22,667 nt of DNA from a virus. The notes beneath the pieces are model-generated. The model ran no database searches, was not told the origin of the DNA, and was given only the letters and a program-made list of their open reading frames with translations. The stretch is from the IMG/VR virus record IMGVR_UViG_3300034418_002352, positions 1 to 22,667 of that record, one strand, 5' to 3'. This document shows, piece after piece, positions 1-6,170 of this stretch. The position numbers were made by a program, and so were the translations under genes. The number at the start of each line of letters is the position of its first letter. The stretch's first letter is position 1.

Positions 1-15
1 AACTGAACTATAACT

Positions 16-435
16 ATGGCACTAGAAGTAAAAAACAACGAAGAAAAGAAGTACGATGTATTCCGCTTTTCTATGGAGGATTTAGAAGAACAGAATCCTT
101 TCAATGACCTACCCGTAATTAAGAACGAGACGGCAGGTACATTCCACACACAGATGACTACCTCAGAGTTCTCATCTTACTGCCCATGGACGGGACACCC
201 CGACTATGCGACATTGACCATCTCATATCCTATCCCACCACAAGGGGTTGCCGTTGAACAAAAGGCACTAAGAGATTGGCTAAACAAGTTCCGAACTATT
301 GACCTTTACCAAGAAGAAATCACCTTCGGAGTTAAGTGGATGATTCATAAGGTTTGTGGATTACCGTTAGCGGAAATCTACGTCGAGGTTGATTGGAAAG
401 GCAGAGGGGGTATCAGCAACCTAGTAAAAGTATGA
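16..435 (+). CDS. queF: QueF-like 7-cyano-7-deazaguanine reductase (preQ0 to preQ1), T-fold family
   Basis: The 139-residue protein matches the short (type I, unimodular) QueF family. QueF reduces the nitrile of preQ0 to the aminomethyl group of preQ1 with NADPH. The segment SSYCPWTGHPDYATL holds the predicted catalytic Cys56 and Asp63, aligned with Cys55 and Asp62 of the Bacillus enzyme. EQKALRDWL (81-89) corresponds to the NADPH/substrate signature, and Glu100 to the base-recognising Glu. Two deviations are visible: the usual FHE is YQE (Gln99 in place of His), and the signature is weakened (Gln82, Arg86, Asp87). The next gene, a DpdA-like transglycosylase, starts inside its stop codon (ATGA), so the product is probably inserted into DNA rather than tRNA. 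The ATG at 16 is chosen because it follows a probable upstream stop (TAA, 10-12). Family assignment is firm; the exact reaction is inferred. Confidence 0.88.
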   Translation: MALEVKNNEEKKYDVFRFSMEDLEEQNPFNDLPVIKNETAGTFHTQMTTSEFSSYCPWTGHPDYATLTISYPIPPQGVAVEQKALRDWLNKFRTIDLYQEEITFGVKWMIHKVCGLPLAEIYVEVDWKGRGGISNLVKV

Positions 436-1226
436 TAAAACCCTTTACCCATTTCTTTAGTGGTTCAGCCCATACGGTGATTGAGCAGATGGTCAAGGAT
501 GGTATTGTGCATTCAATTATGCCGTCCTTTTACTATCCCGATGGGTTGGACTACTTAACGGGTAAGGAGAATGTAATCTGCGACTCGGGTGCCCACACAT
601 TGCAGGAGGATGGTACAGTACCCGACTTCGATGGTTACCACAATCGGTACAAGAACTTCATTGCTGACTACAAGCATAAAGACAAGATAATATGGGTAGA
701 ATTAGATGTCGACCAAGACACAGACATAACGATTCAACAAGTCGATGACTCAACCCGTGACCTAGAAAGATTAGGAATTAAAGTTATGCGAGTATGGCAC
801 AAAAATCGTGGTATTAAAGAATGGCAAAAATACTGCGATGAATACGACTATCTCGGACTATCAGCATTAGACGGATTGACCACTCAGCAATTAAACTACT
901 TGGTGGGTTACGCATACAAGAAGAAAGTGAAGGTTCACGGATTCGGATGTGGTCGTTGGCAGTTATGGACAAAGGTTCCTTTTTACTCAGTCGATAGTAC
1001 GTCACCATTGAAGGCAACCGCCTATGGTCAAGTATTGAATCCTACGGGTAACCGTACTCATGTCGAAAAGGTAAACTACCGTGACCAAATAGGTGGATTC
1101 TATAAGATGTTGAAACGTGAAAAAGGGTACAATAATGAGGTGGTCGCTCAGAATATCTACAAGATGTTAGAAATGGAAGCAAACGTTAGAAAATTATGGC
1201 ACAGAAGAAAGATAAACCAATGGTAA
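432..1226 (+). CDS. dpdA: DpdA-like DNA guanine transglycosylase (TGT fold) for 7-deazaguanine insertion
   Basis: The 264-residue protein resembles the DpdA branch of the tRNA-guanine transglycosylase superfamily, which exchanges guanine in DNA for a 7-deazaguanine base. Visible motifs, numbered from the ATG at 432, are CDSGA (50-54, probable general acid/base Asp51), ELDVD (90-94), GLSALDG (142-148), HGFG (169-172), and PFYSVDSTS, whose Asp188 sits where TGT has its nucleophile. The C-terminal cysteine zinc site of tRNA enzymes is absent, and the protein is shorter than a typical tRNA TGT, which argues against a tRNA role. An in-frame TTG at 393 would add 13 residues, but the ATG overlapping the queF stop is preferred. 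Pairing with queF suggests preQ1 or a derivative as substrate. The DpdA subtype cannot be settled by eye. Confidence 0.85.
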   Translation: MIKPFTHFFSGSAHTVIEQMVKDGIVHSIMPSFYYPDGLDYLTGKENVICDSGAHTLQEDGTVPDFDGYHNRYKNFIADYKHKDKIIWVELDVDQDTDITIQQVDDSTRDLERLGIKVMRVWHKNRGIKEWQKYCDEYDYLGLSALDGLTTQQLNYLVGYAYKKKVKVHGFGCGRWQLWTKVPFYSVDSTSPLKATAYGQVLNPTGNRTHVEKVNYRDQIGGFYKMLKREKGYNNEVVAQNIYKMLEMEANVRKLWHRRKINQW

Positions 1227-1858
1227 ATTTCAAAGAAATCGCTTTAGATAAGATGGTCAAAGCGGATTGGAACTATAAGAATGAACACGCTGAACTATCT
1301 GAGAAGTTAGTATCGAATATCAAGCGGAACGGACAAATTGAAAACCTCCTAGTGAGGGAACTAGATACGGGTTTCTACGAAGTGGTAAATGGTAACCACA
1401 GATACGATGCTTTGAAGACCCTTGGATGGGAAAAAGCAATCGTGTACGACCTAGGCAAGATATCCTTAGCACAAGCACAAAGAATTGCGATTGAAACGAA
1501 CGAAACTAAATTCTCGACTGATGTGATGGCATTGAGTGAGATAATGGGAGAGATTGCAAATTCTTTTGACCGAGAAGATTTACTACAAACCATGCCGTAC
1601 TCGGGTAAGGAATTAGACAACATGCTCGACTTGGTAAACTACGATTTCGAGGCTGATTCAGATTCCGCAGGACTCGGTGAGGAAATGGAACAGAAAGAAG
1701 ATAACGTCACACTCACGTTAGAGGTACCACCTATGGTATTCGAGATGTGGCAAACTTGGAAGGATAAAGTAACACTAAAGATTGGTTATGAAAGTGCCTC
1801 ACGAGCGTTTGAGTTCGCTATGGCTGAAGCATTAGATACTCAAGATGATGGCGTATAG
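1196..1858 (+). CDS. ParB/sulfiredoxin-fold phage protein
   Basis: The 220-residue protein has an N-terminal ParB-like domain (about 12-110). It carries the family box VVNGNHRYDAL (63-73), with Gly66-Asn67-His68-Arg69 at the nucleotide-binding position. The helical C-terminal part runs to an acidic linker (DSDSAGLGEEMEQKED) and a final helical domain. ParB-fold proteins are common beside phage terminases, where they act as nucleases, DNA binders or CTP/ATP-dependent switches. The gene overlaps dpdA by 31 nt; an alternative ATG at 1220 would leave a 7-nt overlap and keep the whole domain. It also overlaps the small terminase gene. Bacterial 7-deazaguanine islands contain DpdB, a ParB/sulfiredoxin-like partner of DpdA, so a helper role in base exchange is possible, but a packaging role fits the position equally well. 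Confidence 0.75.
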   Translation: MAQKKDKPMVNFKEIALDKMVKADWNYKNEHAELSEKLVSNIKRNGQIENLLVRELDTGFYEVVNGNHRYDALKTLGWEKAIVYDLGKISLAQAQRIAIETNETKFSTDVMALSEIMGEIANSFDREDLLQTMPYSGKELDNMLDLVNYDFEADSDSAGLGEEMEQKEDNVTLTLEVPPMVFEMWQTWKDKVTLKIGYESASRAFEFAMAEALDTQDDGV

Positions 1859-2210
1859 TAAGGATTTCATGCAGAAGGTACTTCAAGCAATAGGTACGGG
1901 ACTCACAGTCAAGGATGCTTGTGCCGTTGCAGGAATCAGTCGCCAAACCCTTTACAACCACATTGAAAAAGATGAGGAGTTCGCTCATGAATTTGAGAAG
2001 GCACAAGTCGCCTTTAAACTGACTCATCTAAGAAACGTAGCAAGTGCGTCCCAACAAGATTGGAAAGCATCGGCATGGATTCTTGAAAGGAAGTTCAAAG
2101 ATGAGTTCTCCCTACGCCAAGAGATGGTAGGTAAGGATGGCGAGGATTTGAATTTTCAAGTCAAGATAGTTGATGGAAGTAAGGACGAACAAGATATACC
2201 GACACCTTGA
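1845..2210 (+). CDS. terS: Terminase small subunit
   Basis: The 120-121-residue protein has an N-terminal helix-turn-helix (about 18-45; TVKDACAVAGISRQTLYNHI) followed by helices that probably form the oligomerisation stem. This is the usual plan of small terminase subunits, which recognise the packaging site and present DNA to the motor. ATG codons at 1845 and 1848 are both possible. The gene begins 14 nt before the end of the ParB-like gene, and its last 38 nt overlap the large-subunit gene, so translation is probably coupled. The assignment rests on the HTH, the size and the position directly before an unmistakable large subunit. Confidence 0.8.
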   Translation: MMAYSKDFMQKVLQAIGTGLTVKDACAVAGISRQTLYNHIEKDEEFAHEFEKAQVAFKLTHLRNVASASQQDWKASAWILERKFKDEFSLRQEMVGKDGEDLNFQVKIVDGSKDEQDIPTP

Positions 2211-3330
2211 AACGAGGCAAGGAAAGATAATCGTTGAACAAGGAGGTACCCGTTCGGGTAAGACCTACAATATACTCCTATGGTTAATCCTATCTTATTG
2301 TGCTAAGAACAAGGGTAAGATTATAACTATCTGCCGTAAAACATTCCCTGCCGTTAGAGCAACGGTTATGAGGGACTTTCTTGACATACTCGGCAACCTT
2401 AATTTATACCAAGACAAAAACCACAATCGTTCTAACTCAGAATACCGACTCAATGGTAACCTTGTTGAGTTTATAGCACTCGACCAACCACAGAAAGTCA
2501 GAGGTCGGAAACGGGATGTGCTATTCTGTAATGAGGCAAACGAATTGCACGTAGAAGATTTCCGTCAGTTAATACTCCGTACTGCTGAATTTACCATACT
2601 CGACTACAACCCCTCAGATGAGTTCCATTGGATATATGAACAAGTCATCCCAAGGGAGGATTGCGAATTTCACCAAACCACCTACTTGGATAATCCATTC
2701 TTGGAGCAGACAATCGTGGATGAGATTGAACGACTCAAGACGGTTAATCCCGACTATTGGAGAGTGTACGGATTGGGAGAACGAGCCGTCAGCAGGAGTA
2801 CCGTATTCAGATTCCAAACCGTGGTAGACATTCCACCCGAAGCAAAACACTTGGCATGGGGACTCGACTTCGGTTATACGAATGACCCTACTGCATTGGT
2901 GCAGATATACCGTGACCAAGATAATTTGTATCTAAACGAGGTTCTCTATGAAACGGGTATGACTAACCAAGATATTGGAAAGCGTTTAAGAGACATCGGT
3001 TTAACGAGGTCAGATGTGATTTATGCCGATTCCTCAGAACCCAAGTCAATAGAGGAACTATATAGAATGGGATTCAACGTCAAACCTGCGACCAAAGGTA
3101 GGGACTCAGTCAACTATGGTATAGACCTTATGCGTAGGCACTTACTATATTGGACAGAAGATAGCATCAATGGAATCCGTGAGATGAGGTCTTATAAATA
3201 TATAGAGGACAAGAACGGGTTACTAACCAATACCCCCGAGGATGCTAATAACCACTTAATTGATGCGGCAAGGTACGGAATACAATCTACGCTTAGTCGT
3301 CCTAACTACGGAAAGTACGCTATCCGCTAA
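2173..3330 (+). CDS. terL: Terminase large subunit (ATPase and nuclease)
   Basis: The 385-residue motor protein drives DNA into the prohead and cuts the concatemer. The ATPase domain has Walker A GGTRSGKT (24-31) and a Walker B-type strand DVLFCNEA (115-122), with Glu121 as catalytic carboxylate. The RNase H-like nuclease domain starts at LAWGLDFGYTNDPTA, with acidic residues Asp232, Asp286 (YADSSE) and Asp364 (HLIDAARYG). It resembles the PBSX/Terminase_3 group and is compact but complete. An in-frame TTG lies at 2170, but the ATG at 2173 is the natural start. It is the last gene of the modification/packaging run; the next gene follows a 117-nt gap. Confidence 0.95.
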   Translation: MEVRTNKIYRHLETRQGKIIVEQGGTRSGKTYNILLWLILSYCAKNKGKIITICRKTFPAVRATVMRDFLDILGNLNLYQDKNHNRSNSEYRLNGNLVEFIALDQPQKVRGRKRDVLFCNEANELHVEDFRQLILRTAEFTILDYNPSDEFHWIYEQVIPREDCEFHQTTYLDNPFLEQTIVDEIERLKTVNPDYWRVYGLGERAVSRSTVFRFQTVVDIPPEAKHLAWGLDFGYTNDPTALVQIYRDQDNLYLNEVLYETGMTNQDIGKRLRDIGLTRSDVIYADSSEPKSIEELYRMGFNVKPATKGRDSVNYGIDLMRRHLLYWTEDSINGIREMRSYKYIEDKNGLLTNTPEDANNHLIDAARYGIQSTLSRPNYGKYAIR

Positions 3331-3349
3331 TGTCAGACGCTTGTCACAC

Positions 3350-3367
3350 TTTTGCACTTTTGCAAAA
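3350..3367. repeat. Inverted repeat TTTTGCA-CTTT-TGCAAAA
   Basis: Two perfect 7-base arms (3350-3356 and 3361-3367) are separated by 4 bases, 20 nt after the terL stop and upstream of the promoter-like sequence at 3385. The arms are A/T-rich and lack a proper T-run, so this is a weak terminator candidate. It is better placed as a protein-binding operator, perhaps for the winged-helix protein encoded just downstream. The rest of the 117-nt gap (3331-3447) shows no ORF I believe in. Confidence 0.4.
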
Positions 3368-3384
3368 ATATACTACTCATCTTA

Positions 3385-3414
3385 TTGACATTCTGCTACT
3401 TACCATTAGTTTCG
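3385..3414 (+). promoter_or_regulatory. Bacteroidota-type promoter candidate before the winged-helix gene
   Basis: TTGACA at 3385-3390 and TAGTTTCG at 3407-3414 fit the flavobacterial housekeeping pattern TTG, 17-23 nt, TAnnTTTG. The spacing from TTG is 19 nt and there is one mismatch in the -7 box (TTCG for TTTG). It sits in the only sizeable gap before the 3448 gene, leaving a leader of roughly 25 nt. This is a sequence match only. Confidence 0.4.
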
Positions 3415-3447
3415 TATCACATTAAACAACAAACAAATTTAGATATT

Positions 3448-4299
3448 ATGAAAAAAGAAGTATTAGAAACCAAGAAGTTCAAGACAGTTAAGACACTTAG
3501 AGACATCGAGAATGACCCACGAGTAGCAGACATCCACAAAGAGGAAGGTCAATGGTGGGGTCTTTTGGTAGATGGGTATGAGTGGTGCCCCGAAGCACAG
3601 ATTTTTAGAGAGAAGACAATTAAGGAGATGTGCTACGTCTTGAATGAGTTAGTGTACGAGAAGGACACCGAGGAGATGAGAACGGTATCAAGTTTTCAAG
3701 AGTTCGAAGATTTCAAGCGTACCGACTTGAAGGATTCTTGGTCATGGGATTTCAAGTACAATGGTCACACGGTTTACCTTTATGCCGAGAAAGGCGACCA
3801 TGGTTGTGAGATTGAGAAGAATGGTGAGATGGTAACCAAGATTGAATGGTGTACTAATTTCGTCTACTGCGGTATGACGTTGCAAAGTTACTACTCAACT
3901 AGAAAGTGGGAATCATGGGAAGAAAGATTCGACCACTTGAGAAGGTGTCTAGATGATGAGCAGGTGCCTAAGGAAGACACCGCTCAGCAGAAAGCGAAGA
4001 AGAAAGTCAAGAAGGTGAAGGACAAGATTAGCGGTTTGAACGAGTCAGAAAGAAAGGTACTTAAGTGCCTAGCAGATGTAGCGGCAGACGTTGCAGGTGG
4101 CGACTTCGGGTACACAGATGACGTAGTTAAGATGGTAGATGTCTTAGATATGAGTAGGTCACAAATTAAGGGGTACATTAGTAGCATACTTAAGAAGGAG
4201 ATTATCGCAATCGACGAGGAAAGAGACGGGCAGTATATCTTCACGGATAAAGGATGGAAGGTACTTACCGAACTTGGTAAGGACTACTTGATGTTCTAA
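3448..4299 (+). CDS. Winged-helix protein with N-terminal small domain; possible phage regulator
   Basis: I do not recognise a named family. The 283-residue protein has a compact N-terminal domain (about 10-60; DPRVADIHKEEGQWWGLLVDGY), followed by a W/Y/C-rich central part, a lysine-rich linker (KAKKKVKKVKDK) and a C-terminal winged-helix-like domain. The latter runs from LNESERKVLKCL through SRSQIKGYISSILKKE to a YIFTDKG wing. The ATG at 3448 is preferred; an in-frame TTG at 3352 would add an N-terminus resembling a signal peptide, across the probable promoter, which does not suit a DNA-binding protein. It is a single-gene unit between a promoter-like sequence and a strong terminator, standing apart from the tightly overlapping structural genes, which suggests regulation of late transcription. 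Function is inferred. Confidence 0.7.
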   Translation: MKKEVLETKKFKTVKTLRDIENDPRVADIHKEEGQWWGLLVDGYEWCPEAQIFREKTIKEMCYVLNELVYEKDTEEMRTVSSFQEFEDFKRTDLKDSWSWDFKYNGHTVYLYAEKGDHGCEIEKNGEMVTKIEWCTNFVYCGMTLQSYYSTRKWESWEERFDHLRRCLDDEQVPKEDTAQQKAKKKVKKVKDKISGLNESERKVLKCLADVAADVAGGDFGYTDDVVKMVDVLDMSRSQIKGYISSILKKEIIAIDEERDGQYIFTDKGWKVLTELGKDYLMF

Positions 4300-4317
4300 G
4301 ATTAGCAACTCCCTTAT

Positions 4318-4351
4318 CTAACAAACCACCTTCGGGTGGTTTTTTTAGTAT
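4318..4351 (+). promoter_or_regulatory. Variant of the two-box pre-start element
   Basis: CTAACAAA (4318-4325) and TTTTAGTA (4343-4350) precede the ATG at 4352. They match the boxes found before the genes at 12958, 15192 and 19221, but the spacer is 17 nt rather than 14, and the sequence between the boxes is the terminator hairpin. The first box overlaps the hairpin's left side, so it may be coincidental. If active, it would restart transcription of the tail operon straight after the terminator. Confidence 0.35.
4323..4346 (+). terminator. Rho-independent terminator
   Basis: AACCACC (4324-4330), loop TTCG, GGTGGTT (4335-4341) form a perfect 7-bp stem (8 with A4323-T4342) capped by a stable UUCG tetraloop and followed by an unbroken T-run to 4346. 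It lies 23 nt after the stop of the winged-helix gene and 5 nt before the next start codon, so the tail genes need their own promoter or read-through. Confidence 0.9.
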
Positions 4352-5086
4352 ATGGAGGTCTCATTCATTTTGCCTACTGAGTTGGCAGATATTAAACTAC
4401 ACCAAGTACTCGAGTACGAGAAAATCAACAAGGAGGAACTGCCCGACATCGACTTGGTAGTTCAGATGGTATCTATCTTCTGCGAGATAACGACGAAAGA
4501 CGCAAGATTGGTACCATACGAGAAGTTAATATACTGTGCCGATAAGATAACGCAAGCACTCGCACAGAAACCATCCTTTCACCAAACGTTTGAATTGGAA
4601 GGGATTGAATACGGATTTGTACCGAACCTTAACGACATCACAACGGGCGAGTTTATCGACATAGAAGAATACCAATCTAACCACGATGACTTGTGGAAGG
4701 TTCTCAGCGTCTTATACCGACCTATCAAGTATCGGAATGGCGACAACTATCTAATCCAAGAATACGATGGCAACCTAGTAGGTGCATTCAAGACTATTAG
4801 TGCAGACATTGCTTATGGTGCGTTGCTTTTTTTTTGGACTTTAGGAAACGACTTACTGAACTATACGCTGAAGTATTTGGAGTCGGAGAAAGTACAGAAG
4901 AACATCCACTCAGTGCAAACCACCTCGGGAAAAAGTGGAAATGGTTTCCATTCGTTTATCGCCTTGCTAAAGGAGATGTCCTCCGAACTGAATCAATCAC
5001 AAGAACACGGTTTCATACTTGCCTACAATGGACTGCCTACGAGATGGATGTCTCGGAAGTCGAAAAGAAAGAATACGAAAAACTAA
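4352..5086 (+). CDS. Tail assembly chaperone-like protein, zero-frame product
   Basis: This is the 244-residue zero-frame product upstream of the tail genes. The first 160 residues are acidic and mainly helical (e.g. LPDIDLVVQMVSIFCEI) and resemble the conserved N-terminal part of Bacteroidota phage proteins found before tail genes. At codons for LLFFW the frame crosses a run of nine T. The zero-frame tail after that point becomes rich in N, S, T and Q, while the -1 frame encodes a charged, family-like tail. The gene could therefore work like lambda G/GT, making a short form and a frameshifted long form that bind the tape measure. The start follows a terminator by 5 nt. The chaperone role is inferred from position and frameshift architecture. 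Confidence 0.6.
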   Translation: MEVSFILPTELADIKLHQVLEYEKINKEELPDIDLVVQMVSIFCEITTKDARLVPYEKLIYCADKITQALAQKPSFHQTFELEGIEYGFVPNLNDITTGEFIDIEEYQSNHDDLWKVLSVLYRPIKYRNGDNYLIQEYDGNLVGAFKTISADIAYGALLFFWTLGNDLLNYTLKYLESEKVQKNIHSVQTTSGKSGNGFHSFIALLKEMSSELNQSQEHGFILAYNGLPTRWMSRKSKRKNTKN

Positions 5087-5109
5087 CTAGAAAATATGGA
5101 CGCAAATAA
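4352..5109 (+). CDS. Probable -1 frameshift fusion (long form of tail chaperone-like protein)
   Basis: A -1 slip on the T-run at 4827-4835 joins the first 160 residues to an open -1 frame that continues TTG GAC TTT AGG and stops at 5109. The extension includes KKWKWFPFVYRLAKGDV, then a helical stretch and a K/E-rich end (SEVEKKEYEKLTRKYGRK). A pattern of W, YxLAxGD and a late hydrophobic-YE helix is what I recall from Bacteroidota phage tail genes. The -1 frame ends 14 nt inside the next gene, in keeping with the overlaps elsewhere. A single-base homopolymer error giving one true continuous frame is an alternative. Only proteomics or family alignment can decide. Confidence 0.55.
4827..4835 (+). 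other. Slippery T9 run, probable -1 frameshift site
   Basis: Nine consecutive T are read in the zero frame as CTT TTT TTT TGG. The heptamer T TTT TTT fits X XXY YYZ, so both tRNAs can re-pair after a -1 slip. The -1 frame is open from here to 5109. No clear downstream pseudoknot was found by eye. Confidence 0.5.
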
Positions 5110-5590
5110 GAACCACATAGGAACTGCCTTTTACTTCGTTCAACAGATAGCGAGCAATCTTGACTATCGGTATACACATGGAAACCTATCAGAATTCGAT
5201 TTTAAGACATTTTCTGTGTTTCCCCTATGCCATTTAACCTTAGACACCGTTAGCGTTCAAGAGACGACAAGCGAAATAGGTTTAACGATAACACTCGCAG
5301 ATAGGGTGACGTTCCTTAAAACGACAAACCAAGGCGAAGACCTATCTACGCTATACTCGGCATACGGATATACTGAGAATAGCAACTACGCTTTTATACT
5401 CCAACAACTATACGTCGATTGGGTAACCGAAGTTAAGAAGCAAGAAATGTCCATGTACAATAATCTTACCTTTGGAAAACCCATGACCATGGTGCCTTTT
5501 GTTGAAACGTTAGATACCGTCTTGGCGGGGTACACCATAACGTTGAATCTTACCATAACCAACCCACTAGTTACCGATGGATTCTGCTAA
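5096..5590 (+). CDS. Tail terminator-like protein
   Basis: The 164-residue protein has a helical N-terminus (HIGTAFYFVQQIA), an FPLCHLTLDTVSV strand region, a central IGLTITLADRV strand, a long helix around LQQLYVDWVTEVKK, and a final strand region ending in AGYTITLNLTITNP. This order is what I recognise from Bacteroidota phage tail-terminator/neck proteins, which cap the tail tube and join it to the head. It overlaps the frameshifted reading frame upstream and, by 14 nt, the gp10-like gene downstream. Exact role is inferred from fold-like pattern and neighbours. Confidence 0.6.
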   Translation: MDANKNHIGTAFYFVQQIASNLDYRYTHGNLSEFDFKTFSVFPLCHLTLDTVSVQETTSEIGLTITLADRVTFLKTTNQGEDLSTLYSAYGYTENSNYAFILQQLYVDWVTEVKKQEMSMYNNLTFGKPMTMVPFVETLDTVLAGYTITLNLTITNPLVTDGFC

Positions 5591-6170
5591 GGAGTTAATG
5601 CCAAGAACCAATAACGTCTTTGGCGAGATGGTTGAATGGTGGGAGAACCAAATGAAACTCAATCTCAAAGCCAAGCGTAAGAGAGTAAGCATAAGGAGTA
5701 CATGGAAAAAGATAGGTAAAGGTTGGCAACCAAAAAAAGTAACCAAGAAAACCTTTCGTGGGAACTACGTTGCATCGGGTACACTTCTCAACAGTATCAA
5801 AACAACGGGAGAAGGATTCACAAGAAACGTAGAAATGGAACGGTATGGTGAGGCAATAATCAAAGGGCGAAAACCATGGCGTAAAGCAAAAGGAAAAGGT
5901 AACAAAGGAATACCTATTAAAGACATGAATCGTTGGATAAAGCAGAACAAGATGAAACCACGAGATATGGCAACGGGGCAGTTTATTCCTAAAACTGCGT
6001 CTAACATGAAAGCAATGTCTTTTATGATGAACCGCAAGATAAAGCACTTCGGAATTGAACCATTCGATTTCGTGGGTATCTCGGCTGATTTTACTACCGA
6101 GAAATACAGAAGCCAACTGAGAACGGCAATGAAGTTAGACATAGAAAACCTATTCAAGAATGAACTTTGA
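5577..6170 (+). CDS. HK97 gp10-like neck/tail-completion protein
   Basis: The 197-residue, very basic protein (many K/R) has the gp10-family pattern. A helical N-terminus (MVEWWENQMKLNLKAK) leads to a central ASGTLLNSIK segment, then YGEAIIKGRKPWRK, then GIPIKDMNRWIKQNKMKPRDM and the hydrophobic end (FDFVGIS). Proteins of this type sit at the head-tail joint. It overlaps both neighbours by 11-14 nt. The long antisense open frames across this gene are shadows of its A/K-rich sequence. Confidence 0.65.
   Translation: MDSAKELMPRTNNVFGEMVEWWENQMKLNLKAKRKRVSIRSTWKKIGKGWQPKKVTKKTFRGNYVASGTLLNSIKTTGEGFTRNVEMERYGEAIIKGRKPWRKAKGKGNKGIPIKDMNRWIKQNKMKPRDMATGQFIPKTASNMKAMSFMMNRKIKHFGIEPFDFVGISADFTTEKYRSQLRTAMKLDIENLFKNEL

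Noticed and set aside
2618-2827. Overlapping same-strand 69-codon frame inside terL
   Set aside because: Lies entirely within the conserved terminase coding region in another frame.
3352-3447. Upstream TTG extension of the winged-helix gene giving a signal-peptide-like N-terminus
   Set aside because: It crosses the promoter-like boxes, starts at TTG within an inverted repeat, and a secreted winged-helix protein makes little sense; the ATG at 3448 is better.
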